A DNA stretch of 64,000 nt from assembly GCF_032854445.1 (NCBI RefSeq), contig NC_088299.1, forward strand, positions 411,001 through 475,000, in the 5' to 3' direction. The position numbers and the translations under genes are program-made. The notes under the pieces were generated by a model. That model was not told where the DNA came from. It was given only the letters and a program-made list of their open reading frames with translations, and made no database searches. Below, one piece after another: positions 10,323 to 22,400 of the stretch. The DNA is from Liolophura sinensis. Lineage: Eukaryota; Mollusca; Polyplacophora; Chitonida; Chitonidae. The first letter of the stretch is position 1, and each line of letters begins with the position of its first letter.

Positions 10323-13035
10323 CTGAAACAGTCATATTAAACATCTCAAAGCATTAGAGAGTAACAGAATAAACACAAAATTAGGAGAATAAGTATAACA
10401 GGTGATATGTCACCTGTTAAAGTGGAATTTCCCTTTAGTTTAGTGCTAGAAGCGTGGACCAGAGATCCAGAGATCACTGGTACAAATCCCCAGATAAAGT
10501 CCTGTCACATAAGTATGACAAAACTTCAAGGAAAAAGAAAATAACTGCAAGAGACAAAAAACTTGCTCAATGAAAATCTGTTGTAGATAAAAGCAGCATC
10601 GTTTATTCTGTAATGTTGTAGTGCATGTGTACTTACATACGTTTCATGAGTGCACATACACCGATATTTGTAATGTAAGATGAGAAGGAGTTTTATGAGT
10701 TTCTCCTTCGTTTAGTCTCACTATTATGTAATGGTCACAGATTTCGTGAACCCTACAAGTTGTACACTTGGCTGAAATTATTTCTGGACTAACAGTGGGA
10801 CTTGGCTATACATGTACATACTTTGATCATTACTAGAATGATTACTATCATTATATGACAAATTAGGGCATTAATAATGACCAATACCTCAACACCACAG
10901 CCACTGAAATGCAGTTTGTTGATGAGCATATATTGTGTCAGGGAAATCATTTTAGTTCAACTTTTGCACCACTGCTTCTTTCTGAGCAAACAATTAACAT
11001 TAGTTACAAGTATGTGAAGCGTATCTGTAGTATGCTGTTCTCAATACTTGTGGCATTGTTCAGAATGACTGTTTAACTGGAATTTTCTTCATTTAGGCTT
11101 CAAAAGTGACAAGAATGGAAGATACAATCACCTGCAGATATACATATACACTTCAACTTAGAATCGGTATGAGATTTTTTAGAGTGAAAACTAGTAATTC
11201 ACAGTTTAAAACTAACTGATTTTTAACTGTGATCTTTACATTCTTCCCTATACATGACTGTCCACGCAGCAGATAAATATTTTATGAAAAAAAGCATAAT
11301 ATTATAATTAGTGACATCAACAAGGCATAAATGTATTCACATTTAACAAATGACACTAAATACACACATCCAAATTATAAGAGTGTCACCATGCATTAGT
11401 TATTAAAAAACACAACAATGCTCCTTGCTTAAAAAAGGCGAGCTAAAAATACTTTCGTAGATTTTTTCAGATTTTCAAACATCTAAAATGGGCTCTTTGA
11501 ACTACACTACCAGTGGACTACAAACAATATTTAGAGATAAGTGCGTGTAAATAACATTTAGAAATGATAAATTTATTTATTTATTTGATTGGTGTTTTAC
11601 GTCCTACTCAAGAATATTTCACTTATACAATGGCGGTCAGCATTATGGTGGGTGGAAACCGGGTAGAGCCCGGGGGAAACGCACGACCATCCGCAGGATA
11701 CTGCCAGACCTTCCCATGTATGGCCGGAGACGAAGCCAGCATGAGCTGGACTTGAACTCACAGCACACAGATCCTGCAACATTTCTCAGTTCTTGTGGAA
11801 AATTAGAACTTTCATCAATGATGTCACAACAGCTGATTTTAATCATACATAAGCAGTACCTTCTGAGTAAAGTGAAGATCACCAATGAACTTGCCACTCA
11901 AGGGTACAGCTTGTCGTGTCTCAAGGTTACCCTGAAGGTCAACTATCACCCATTCTGGACAGCTCTGCTCTGGGGATCCTTGTCTGAAATATACATTTAA
12001 TGTTTAACATTTAATGATGTGGACTTTGTACTGCCCTCCACTTCAATCATTTCAGCCAGAATGGTTGCTAGATAAGGAGTAATACCAATTAATTATAACA
12101 CTTTTAGCATCAGGACTGTTAGTCCATGCAGATGGCCTGAGTGTGATATTTTAAAATGCAAAAATTAGGCCTTGGGACATGCCCTGATAGAGACATGGAA
12201 CTGAACTGTATCAGCCATACCAGTAGTTCTCAGAGTATTGTTCAATGTTGTTCATTTCCCTGTACCTTCCGGCGTTATCTTTCACCTCATCGTCTGTTTG
12301 CCACTGCCTCATCCAAGCGAAATGTCCGAATGTTGTAGCACAATTGCAAAACAGGTGGTAGGGCTAGCCCTAACACACTAGCCATCCCACCTCGGTATCC
12401 TTTAATTAACCTAGCGTGGCATGTGAAATCGCACCGAAGGGTTTTCCTTGAGCAAATGTTCCCATGTCAAAAAGAAACCAAACATGGCAGTGGAGGAAAA
12501 CATCCAGTCTGGTCCCTTCTAAAAAGGTAGGCCACCATCCAAACAATATGTAAGTTTTACTAAGTTAGAACTCGTAGCACGGCTACCAAAGAGCTCCACT
12601 GCAGCAATGCAAAACTTCAGCTCAATGGGTAAAGAACTAAAATCGTGACTTTGGTCATTTACATGCAGTGCTTTTTAAGACACCACCCTTAACACTTTGT
12701 TTAACAATGTCTTCTCTATTATTGGACGCTGACACTCAGGGTACGCCATAAGCTACAGGCGATCTCAAAATACATGTCAAAACACTTAGAGCATAACTTT
12801 AATGGAGTGCTTCAGTGCAATCTTACCAACTGATAGGCTACCGAATAGTGACGTACACACGGAGTCAAAGATTGAATATATACAGACGAGATAAAAAAAA
12901 AAAAGGTCGTACTGGGCCCTGCACACCCACGTGTAGCTCTGCCAGCGAATGTGTCTAGCGTTGTTGAAAACCTCATCAGGACTATAGCGATGTACATTAG
13001 CTTCAAACTTACATTTTCATCGCTATCTGAACCAT
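10107..13035 (-). CDS. CHTF8: chromosome transmission fidelity protein 8 (Ctf18-RFC subunit), 3 exons, complete
   Basis: CTF8 pairs with DCC1 and the Ctf18 C-terminus in the alternative clamp loader that acts on PCNA in sister-chromatid cohesion and replication. Joining 13035-13013, 11983-11860 and 10322-10107 (read on -) gives 363 nt, encoding 120 residues. The human protein has 121. Landmarks are the start MVQIAMK, then [25 protein letters not shown], the core [26 protein letters not shown], and the end [19 protein letters not shown]. All splice sites are GT-AG and phases agree. The start is the only ATG that gives the family's N-terminal MVQI. The gene is divergent from UTP4. Intron 2 holds a SINE-A copy. 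Confidence 0.96.
10440..10540 (+). mobile_element. possible tRNA-derived SINE head fragment
   Basis: The stretch from gtgctagaagcgtggaccag to gtacaaatccccagataaag has a weak box-B-like motif and resembles the start of SINE-B at 29530. It lies in CHTF8 intron 2. Degenerate. Confidence 0.3.
11571..11768 (-). mobile_element. SINE-A, head-truncated copy in CHTF8 intron 2
   Basis: The order on + is tail (tttatttatttgattggtgt), then aagaatatttcactta, tggtgggtggaaaccggg, ccagaccttcccatg, agccagcatgagctggactt. It is in the same orientation as CHTF8. Confidence 0.9.
11860..11983 (-). CDS. CHTF8: CHTF8 coding exon 2
   Basis: This 124-nt exon lies between the acceptor tatatttcag and the donor AAG|gtactg. 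It encodes residues 8-49, including [16 protein letters not shown] and [13 protein letters not shown]. Confidence 0.94.
13013..13035 (-). CDS. CHTF8: CHTF8 coding exon 1
   Basis: Only 23 coding bases: M V Q I A M K plus two bases of Ile8. The donor is AAAAT|gtaagt. The 5' UTR continues upstream on -, towards 13100-13200. Confidence 0.9.
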
Positions 13036-13204
13036 GATTACCACTGTAAGAAGATTCGTTCGCGTAGCATACTTTATAGCAGAATGTTCACACAGCTTCG
13101 TTAAGTGACGTTTGCCCGCAAACGAGCCAACTCTGTTATTACATTACCCGCCAAATCACAGTGAAGAAAGAACAATTCTGATTAGCTCATTGACAAAAAG
13201 CCAA

Positions 13205-13209
13205 CCAAT
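13205..13209 (+). promoter_or_regulatory. CCAAT box (NF-Y type)
   Basis: The context ccaaccaatcagc is a good NF-Y site. It lies 170 bp upstream of the CHTF8 ATG and works in either orientation. It is a candidate core promoter element for CHTF8. Inferred from motif and position only. Confidence 0.45.
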
Positions 13210-13582
13210 CAGCATGGTGCTTGCATTGGGGAACTCCTACAAAAATGTCAGCCACCGGTGTGCACGTGTGTGGAAATATGACTGGTTTGTACATTTTATA
13301 TTTTTCTTTCTTTCAGAAAATAGACAAATCACTGCATTATGTTTTTGAGACTGAGAATGCAAGCAATACTTTTTTGAAAATTTGAAAGAAAGTCATAGTG
13401 TATTTGGACCCGTTTCTTTCAAAAAACACAGCGTCAGGGGAAGTGTATATAACGATTATTGGACACCATGTGTTCCAGTTTTAATACAGCACACAATCGA
13501 CGTTTGCTGCCTTCGTGGGGTTCAACACATCAGGTTTTTTTCTGAGGAGGATATACACACACTGGGGAAGTTGAGGTAGTTA

Positions 13583-13588
13583 CACGTG
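13583..13588. promoter_or_regulatory. E-box CACGTG
   Basis: CACGTG in gttacacgtggtg, 17 bp before a CRE in the CHTF8/UTP4 interval. In animals, Myc-family factors act through CACGTG on ribosome-biogenesis genes, and UTP4 is one. Further CACGTG words occur at 13263 and at 12928, the latter inside CHTF8 intron 1, so chance is not excluded. Confidence 0.35.
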
Positions 13589-13604
13589 GTGAACTACCGC
13601 AAAG

Positions 13605-13612
13605 TGACGTCA
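13605..13612. promoter_or_regulatory. consensus CRE (TGACGTCA)
   Basis: A full 8-bp palindromic CREB/ATF site lies in aaagtgacgtcagtttatc. It is in the divergent interval, 570 bp upstream of the CHTF8 ATG, and could serve either gene. Confidence 0.4.
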
Positions 13613-13917
13613 GTTTATCGACGAACCAACTTTTCACAATAAAAAACTGAGAAGTCGCTCAGCTAGCTGGACGCGATAACGTAGCGTCCACGCGGACAAT
13701 TTCACTAAAAATAACGGGATTTATAAGGCTAGGTTTGATGTCTGGTGTCATTCTGTTACTCTGAGATCTTCCCGCTGTTAGGCTTGGCAACATTTTGTTC
13801 GGCCACAGATGGCCCCAAACGAATGTCATTGCGCTCCACTTAAAAACCTTAGGCACTCGCCGTTGCAGTGTGTCTCCTCGTTTGAGACAAAAATTGCAGG
13901 CTATTGTAAAGGCTAGG

Positions 13918-14052
13918 GTGTTGTTGCTGCGGATGATCGTGGGTTTCCCCAGGGCTCTGCCCGGTTTCCTCCCACCATAATGCTGGCTGCCGTCGTATAA
14001 GTGAAATATTCTTGAGTACGGCGTTAAACACCAATCAAATAAATAAATAAAT
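13918..14052 (+). mobile_element. SINE-A, 5'-truncated copy
   Basis: It starts in the body (gctgcggatgatcgtgggtt) and runs through ggctctgcccggtttcctcc, aagtgaaatattcttgagta and caatcaaat to (aaat)n. Confidence 0.92.
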
Positions 14053-15379
14053 ATATCAATTCATTCATGCCTCCCTGAATGAGGCTGGCAATATGGAAGA
14101 TACCCTTTTCAGATATAATCCACATGACAAAGCATGTGTCACATGCACAAGCCCTTACATTACTCATCTGTCTTAAAAGATGTCTAAATACCACATTCAA
14201 GCACATCAACTTAAGTAGTGTAGTGGTAGAAACAACCGGCTAGTGATCCAATGTTCTGTCAGATTGATAGGGTGGGGCGTCATTTGTGGTACGTACAAAA
14301 TGTGCCAGCTTGGTGAATTACTCATGGTTGCCAGTCATAGTACATGATGTAAATTGTCCGTTGTGATGACAGAGATTGTTGGGGACAGTGGTGATATAAC
14401 TGGAATGCCCTGATCCCAGATAGCCTCTTACCAGTGCGCTATCCTCTGAAACAGGCATCCTTTGGTTTGGTGGTACGAGTCAATTTACGGTGGTAACCAA
14501 CTCACAGACTACACAACTTTATCTCAACATAGCCTACAACATACATCCTGAAGCTACTTCATTGTATATTCGAAACAAGAGATAAGTGCCTTTTCTGCCC
14601 CAGACTTACAGCCAGACAATTGTGTGAGTGCATTTGCTAGGTCTGCAGTATTTGCTTTCCATTTGTGGTTGTCATGAAGCGTCATAAAGTTATCCACAAA
14701 AGGCAAGTAGTTGTGCCTGAAATGCCGACAGAATGAGAAGAGGAGCTGGAATATGATGGCGAAGATTAGCAGACATTAAATCCGTGAGACCAATATCGAT
14801 GGAGAGTCTGTGCCGGTTTTCTGCAATATCTTTAAGGCAGTGGCTTCTCCATGCGAAGCGATGTAAATCAGATTTTTAGTTGCTGCTGTAACACATTCAG
14901 TAGTGATGCTAATTCTAACAATAATTTGTGTCCTTATGACAGTGAGACAAGAGGCCCTGTTATTAAAGACGATTTGCATTGAATGGTTTTCCGTTTTTAT
15001 TTCTCACTGTTAACAGCTGTGTTGGTTGTGGCATCTAGTGCACGCTGCGGTGAGAATACTTTCTGGAGTACAATGTACTTAATATACTTAATTAGCTGAA
15101 TTACTTAAAAGGGTTGAAAAATACACATCAGAGTTGAACTGAAGTCTGGTAGGCCTGTGTACTCAATAGGTGTATGACCTAAAGTCAAGATATTTTGTAC
15201 AAGATGTGTACAGGGGGGAGGAGGGGTCAATAAGCTCGGTATTTGAGTGTACAAACTTTATGGACCACCCCTTACCTGTCAAATATGTCTCTATGGCCTT
15301 AAGTTTGCAGACACTTATCTTCATTATTTTTTCATCAGTCGATTTACCCTGAGCACAATGTCATTCTGTTATTTCCTAG

Positions 15380-15452
15380 GCTGCATGGGATGCTGGATGT
15401 GATACAACTTCACTTCGGTCGACTTGCTGAATCAGTGCAGGCCAAATGTAAG
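15380..15452 (+). CDS. candidate orphan exon, unrecognised
   Basis: A 73-nt segment sits between atttcctag and AAG|gtaagt. It is open in the frame LHGMLDVIQLHFGRLAESVQ and continues AKCK, an amphipathic-looking helix. I do not recognise the family and cannot find partner exons. It could be a stray exon-like segment, a piece of a gene not otherwise visible, or an upstream exon of the UTP4 transcript. Splice sites and composition are the only support. Confidence 0.25.
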
Positions 15453-16182
15453 GTAAGTTATTTGAACTGTTATTTTTATTTTTTAATTTTTAAATTGTCT
15501 GCGTGGAAGCCTTTTCGACTGGAGCTGGGTGCTATCGTACGTAGTGTCAAGCCCCAGATCGCTTTTGGCGTAAAAGTTTTGTTTGGCCAAGGATGACCTC
15601 TAACCAAGGCCTCCTAATTGGAGTGGGCTCCGTTTAAAAACCTGATGCAGTTACCTCCTGTTTTCAACATACGCTGAGGCTGTTACTACTCCCGTTCGCT
15701 TATGTTACAGCATCATGACAGGAACTCGGGCCCACATGGCCTAGGAGATTACCAATTGATGTTGTGCTTGTGATACATTGACAGATGCAAAGATAAGGAA
15801 CACAAGTGTCTGCAAAATTCAGGCCGTGGAGATGTGATTGATGGGTAATTTTTGTCTCCATTGTCGTGACAAACTGCAGTGGCAACTACATCAGTTTTTT
15901 AAATGGAACGTGCTCTAACGTTGGTTTGGATTTTGGCTGGACAAAATTTTGCCAAACCTAACATCAGAGCAGTCTCGGACTACTAATGTCCAGCTAGCTG
16001 ACCTTCTGAGAAAGGGGACTAATTGACTAACAGAAAGTCAATCTAGTCTTAACTGCCATAGAGTGAAACACCTTGGCTACAGTGCTAAAATAAATGTCAG
16101 ATTTGTGATAACATATAATTTCTTTTACTCTTGTATTTGCGCAACACAATGACTCGTCAGCCTCTCACCAATGCGCAACTGG

Positions 16183-16260
16183 CCTCAATAGCTCAGTTGG
16201 TAGAGTGTCTGGTTCGAAAGCTGTAGATCAGCTGCGTCAGGCAGTGGTGTAACTTAATTT
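16183..16260 (+). mobile_element. tRNA-like SINE head fragment
   Basis: caatagctcagttggtagag matches a Pol III box A. The following tctggttcgaaagctgtaga contains a box-B-like ggttcgaa. The two are too close for an intact tRNA, so this is a decayed SINE head and not a tRNA gene. Confidence 0.45.
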
Positions 16261-16482
16261 TTTGGTGCCTGCCATCTGGGCAGCCTGCACCTCAAGTGTG
16301 CCCTCAGTGGAAAGAGCCTGCCGTCAGGGCAGGTAATAGCCTTAATCTACTGCCCACAGCCAATGTTCGACAGAGCGACATATTACCAACTTAAAATGTC
16401 TTCGACCAAATGGATGACACAATGAAGCACGTGCATAACATATATAAATTGATCATTCTCCTGTCTTGGTCATACTAGTCCA

Positions 16483-17653
16483 ATTAAATTAAACGCAGAG
16501 GTCTATAATTTTTGATAATTTCTAATATTTATTTTCCTCAACTTTTAATCGTTGAATTAAAAAGCCCGGTAGGTCCATTCCACAAGGCACTTTGCGTAAC
16601 GAAGTGGGCATTTAAATCCACTTTGAAATGGCTGCATACATCAATTTCTGGTGTGCATAAAAGAGAATAGGACCTTTATTACCACTCCTGTGAGTATAAA
16701 TCCATTCCTGAGTCGAAATGTTGTTGAAATCCACAGAAATATTTCCTTTTCCCTCGTCAAAATAACTTTGCGCTGTCATGGCAAGTTGAGCATAATTAAA
16801 TCTCAGAACAATATTGAAATCAACCTAACAAGACAAGGCAACAAAAACAGTCTTAAATGACAACTAGCGATTTCATTGGTCATCATTGATGAAGAATAGA
16901 AAAGAACAATTTATCGAGTCAGTCAGTTCTAAAGGTTCTTGCGGATATCAGTGTGCATATTTGCTTTGTTATTCATGTTTTCTGTCTGTGGCCTCGGGTA
17001 CAATCTGGATTTGGGAAGCACCAAATGCATCGCGCATGCACACAATGATATTGAAAAGGAAAAAGTCAACACTTTTTCAGGTTTTCTGTATGTAACTAGT
17101 CTGAAATTGATTGAACAGTACTGGAGTAATCAAGAAAACCATTGATGAGTACTTTAAAACACCTGGCAGAGTGACCTGTCACCTTTTGAGCAGTTCAATG
17201 TAAAACATATGAATTCACCACTATCTGCGCCAGTCACTCATTCTTTATCAAGCAACACGGTACGTTTTGCATTGTTTTCGATTTTAATCGTCCTCTGTAG
17301 CAGGTCAGAAACCGCAAACATTGCCGTAGCTGTCAAACGGCCATTGTGTTGTTGTACACACTTCACAGTTTGTTAGAAGCTCGCTCATTGGACCACTGGA
17401 GAGATACAGCCAATGGGACAGTGTGTATCAGAGCAGCATTCATTAGAATGTCAGCCTGGCAAAGATTTCACTTCATTATTACTATTACCTGTAGTATATG
17501 ATTCAAAACTGGATATTTTTTTTGCTGGACTTATTTTTCGTGGTAAATAATTGACCGCCAAATCCGCAAAAATTAGTTCCACGCGAAAATTAAGTACTTC
17601 ACGCTATCAGAAATTGTTAAAAAAACAGAGCTCAAGGTTTAATTTAATTAAAC
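16483..17653. mobile_element. possible non-autonomous DNA transposon with inverted ends
   Basis: The left end has aattaaattaaacgcagagg and then tctataatttttgataattt. The reverse complement of the right end (17610-17653) has aattaaattaaaccttgagc and then tctgttttttt and aacaatttctgata. These look like about 50-bp imperfect terminal inverted repeats around 1.1 kb with no long ORF. The pairing of the two ends is inferred. Confidence 0.35.
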
Positions 17654-18120
17654 ACAGTCATACAACCTATTGTGATCAGATGATAGAGAACCCATAGCTT
17701 TACCTTTGTTTGGATTTTTCGAATAATTTTGCATCTTCTCGTTAGCAATGGATTTGACCTTAAAAATACCAACTAGCCTGTTCTGGGCTTCTCGTACAGG
17801 ATGTATGCATCGTGGTTACCATACTGCAAGGAGCCGAGTCACGGAGAGCACACAAAACTTCCTCACCCAGTGGCGAAACTGTTGTGAGGCATAGGCACAT
17901 TTGTCGAGTTAACAACAACAGAATAGTGAAAGGATAACGCTGGACATCCACTGGACATTGCAAGTTGAATTTATTTGTAGAAAAGAAATTTGTATTTAAA
18001 GGAGAAAATGGGCATCGAGAAACAGTGTCTTCCCGATCAAGCAGTCTACACGAGCATATAACATGCCCTCAGCAATTTTTGTCACCATTTGGCGTGCAGA
18101 CATGTTGAGTTACACCACTG

Positions 18121-18386
18121 TCGGGTCATACCTAAGACCTTTAACAACAAAGTTGTAGCTCCCTTGCTCGGAGTTCATTAAGGGAATAGTGCAACTGGTT
18201 GACCCGTGTCAGTATAATGGCTTACTTGCCTTCGGTAAGTCATCTCAGTGAAGCAGCACTACATAAAAGAGCGGTGGAAATTCTTCCTGCAATATGCACT
18301 TTAAGGACTCTGCGTCATATGTCTGAAAAATTGTTATGTACGATGTCAAACCCCAAGCACTCACTCTCACCAATGTGGTCCTATAC
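18121..18386 (+). mobile_element. SINE-B, 5'-truncated copy
   Basis: It shares tcatacctaagac, agttgtagctccc, caactggttgacccgt, gtcagtataatggct, agtcatctcagtgaagcagc, aagagcggtggaaat and gatgtcaaaccccaagcact with the fuller copy at 29511-29875. Confidence 0.8.
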
Positions 18387-19385
18387 AATATAACGCTTTA
18401 TTTTAAAGTTCTGATTTGATACTAGAGTTATATCTCCATGTCTTTTGTTCCTGTTCAAAGACTGTCTACCTACTTCTCAACGACAGCAGCTTATGAGGAG
18501 AATATCATCCAAACCATGATAAATTGGTAATGGGGTAAAACCAAATAGACAAGGTATCCATGTCAGCTTTGAAAGAAGAGGCTGTAAAAGTATTAATTTA
18601 AGAGGCCTCCCGAGGAACTGAGAGTATGATGTAATTATACATTCTGGAAATATGTATTGATGTTGTAAGCATGTTTTCTATCAAACCATCCAGAATTTTA
18701 TTTGTGTTAGTCTATAAATGTGAACTACACAGCTGTGAAGCTTGCAGTCATATACTTAAGTCCATTTGAGGGCAGTCATATTTACTGTGAAGGATTTTAC
18801 CAGGTTTGGAGACTTTCACGACATTCGTCATTTGTACTCCATTTTCTGAACATAGCACTTTGTGAGCTTGTGTTTTGCCGCTTGCTATTTTTGGAGACAT
18901 TAATTTGGAGCTTGTATTAGTTTATAATAAAGTGGCTCTCAAGTTGAGTCTAGCACTCATTAACTCATGTAAGGGAGATAATTATGGATGGAGGAACCCA
19001 GAGTACCCAGGATAAACCACCAACTTTGGGCAAGTTACTGAAGCACTGAAACCTACAGATATGTACACTAGGCAGTATTGAAACTTTTTGGAGTATTCAC
19101 TGTTGCAGTAAAAAACAACTAAAAATAGCTTGTGAGGGTGTTGGTTTTCTGCTGGCAGCTCCAGTCATTGTTAACCAGGATATGTAGCGGTATTAGTACC
19201 GATACCGAAATGTCGCTCACTGAATAATTAGAAGTTGTTATCCATACATTCGTTTTGTTGTCCAACTCAACTTCTAAATGCCATTGAAACAAGTCAGAAA
19301 CCAGGATATATGTTCATATTTTCAAATAGTCGAATAAACAAATTCTTTTTTTTTTCTTGCTGCATTACAGATGAACTGAATTAGA

Positions 19386-19489
19386 ATGGCAAACTTCCGT
19401 GTTCACCGTGTTAGATTTTTTGAATATCAGCCCAAAGCCATCCACTGCATTGCCTACCAGAAAGACACGAACAGGGTAGCAGTCTCCAG
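19386..19489 (+). CDS. UTP4: UTP4 coding exon 1
   Basis: Residues 1-35. The acceptor cttgctgcattacag ends at 19370, 15 nt before the ATG, implying an upstream UTR exon. It encodes MANFRVHRVRFFEYQPKAI and ends VAVSR, splitting Arg35. The donor is CAG|gtaagt. Confidence 0.95.
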
Positions 19490-22400
19490 GTAAGTGGGAA
19501 GTGTACCGAATTACCTGTGCTATAGATAATCTATGTACCTGACCATGTGCTGTGAATTTCTCAAGTTATAGTGGCCCCTGTGAAATTTTTGAACAGCCAT
19601 GATTCGTATAAGCTTTAAAGGAGAAGAAAACTTAATTATGAAATACCATTGAAAAGAGTATGCATTTCCTCGCAGGTGCATGCCCTAAAAAAATTCTAAT
19701 ATGTACCTTAAGTTCATAAGTTATAAATAAAGTCTGCACCAAATTCCACTGTGGGCGATTCCATTATGCCTAAGAACTAGTGCTGAAATCTTCTGTGTTA
19801 GGAGGAGAATTGCTGTCAGAAACCGCCGAAGTGCAGTTCGTACATTTCATACAGAAGGTAGCGAACAGTACAGTTTGTTTTCCGCTTGACGATCGGGAAA
19901 CCGGAATGTTGGATGTAGGTTCCGAGTTTACAGGAACAATCCGGCAGTTTTAACGACTCTCATTGGCTGTGGGGTAACACACACCCAGCATGAATTACAG
20001 GGTATTAATGATGGAGGACATGATGGACTCATTCTTCATACATGTAAGTCATCAGGTGCTCATAATCACAAGCTGTTTCCTCAGGAGTTGTATCTGTTCT
20101 GCAGTCGTTTGTTCCAACCTTAAAGATGATTCTTTTGAATTCTTTCACATCTGTGCTCACCAATTTTCGCTCTTTAGGGATCAACGATTTAAGTCAAAAT
20201 TTCAGTCATTAAGCTTGGTGTGTTCGTTTCCATTATCTTAGCTGTAATTTGTTGTACAGTAACTTGCCCAGAACTTGTCAAGCGCTAATTTGGCTGTTGA
20301 GTTTTCTTCACCCTATTCCCATTGATCACTGAAGTATTGTGCTGTTGAGTTTTCTTCACCTGTTTTTCTTCACCCTATTCCCATTGATCACTGAAGTATT
20401 GTGCTGTTGTTTTCTTCACCTGTTTTTCTTCACGCTATTCCCAATGATCACTGAAGTATTGTGCTGTTGAGTTTTCTTCACCCTATTCCCATTGATCACT
20501 GAAGTATTGTGCTGTTGAGTTTTCTTCACCTGTTTTTCTTCACCCTATTCCCATTGATCACTGAAGTATTGTGCTGTTGAGTTTTCTTCACCCTATTCCC
20601 AATGATCACTGAAGTATTGTGCTGTTGAGTTTTCTTCACCTGTTTTTCTTCACCCTTTAGTGTCACTTTCTACTTTGTCCAGCTCCGCTTTGATGGCACA
20701 TTCTTTTGTGACTGGCCTGACTTTCTGTAGAGTGTCTTTAAGTTCTGGGACTTGCTTGTTTAGTCTCTGGACCACTTTCTCAAAGAAAGCCTTGCATTCT
20801 AACAGCTCAGTGAAACAGTTTGCACAAGCAATTTTCTTCAGTACACTCACATGTAGCTGAGGATGCGTGCTTGTTGACACATTCATGGGTTGACACAATT
20901 GTTAAGGTACACGAGGCTGGCTGGTTGGACGCTGTGTTTCCTGGAGTACTTAATGTGATCATGACACTGTTGATGTATCTCTGAGTATTTCTTAATGTGG
21001 TAGAACTGTCAGGAGAGAGATTACTCGACATTTGTTTATACTCAGTCTCATGAAGCCCAAGGTCTTCAGGGAGAAATCTCCAGAGGCTTGAATCATGAGA
21101 ATCACTCAAGTTGAAGGAGTAAGTGCTGTATTCCTTTTGTCAAGGGCAGCCATGTTGACAATTTTTGAGCTCAGTAGCAAAACACATTTTAACCAAAAAG
21201 ACAAAACAGCTGATTGGAAGTAATTTGCACCCAGAAATGTCAGAATAGTGACATTTAGGTGTTCATAGATGAGAAGTTGATCTCTTCCAGTAATTTACAG
21301 TACGTTTTAGGACTTTGGGCTCAAGCATGTTTATAGTGCACTTTACACTAACGGCCATTTTGAATGACAGTAAAGAGTACCAGAAATGGAATTTTTACTA
21401 ACAACTGAATTCCTCTGAGCCCTGAGTTATTGTTTTATTTGCAGATAGGTGGAAACTGAATCAAGAAACAAAGTAATAAATGTTCTGACTGCCATGTAAC
21501 AGATATGGGACTTCACCTTTGTTTTCACGTGGTCTGTCCTTGTTTCTGCTGCTCTAATTGCAGGATAAAAACCAAACTATAACTCTAAGTTTAGACCACT
21601 TGTCGTGTTTGTCTGTTTATGTGAACGATTTTTTCAAAATATAAATGCACATGTTTATACTCTGCTTACACTTTGTAATTAAAATTAGATTTGAGGCTTT
21701 GTCCAACTTCCAAAATTTCAACATGGCAGACAAATCACTTAATTGTTGGTAGCATGCAATATCCAGTGCCAAGAACAAAGCCCCAAAGGCCCTTAATAAA
21801 TTGAAAATATCGCTTTTGTTTTCTTTTTATTATACCAAATGAACTATTTCATAATATGATTTAAAAAGAGGTCATAAAGTCATAGAGTAAAAAAATGAAA
21901 CCTGCAGTTCACTAGTATTTTGTAGAACCGGAGCCCACTATTGCGGCTTCATTTAATCAAGCCATGGGATGATCAGTGATTGGCTGAAAATCCCCTGGCA
22001 GAAGTATGCAGGCTACAATGTCATTGTCTTTTGAAATAGTAGGTTTCTGGAGACTTTCACTGTATATGTGCAGTAAAGCAAGGGTGATTACAAAGCCTAC
22101 AGGGCAGTAGGAAGCTGGGCTTTACGCAAATGGTTGTTGTGTGCCTACTATTCCCGACCACAGTCGTCTGGTCACTTCATTCGTAAAAGACCGCAGTAAG
22201 TCGACGAAAGGGTGTAAGATAACATGGGAAGGTATTATAGTGAAATGAATGACGTTCAAAGAAATATGGCTGATAAAAACCTGAAATTGTAGTATGTAAG
22301 ACAACTGAACAATGTGCACAGCATACATACATGTAAATTGTGAATGTCAACAAAATCTGGTTTTGGAAGCAGAGTTTTGTATCATCTCCGCGTTATTTCC

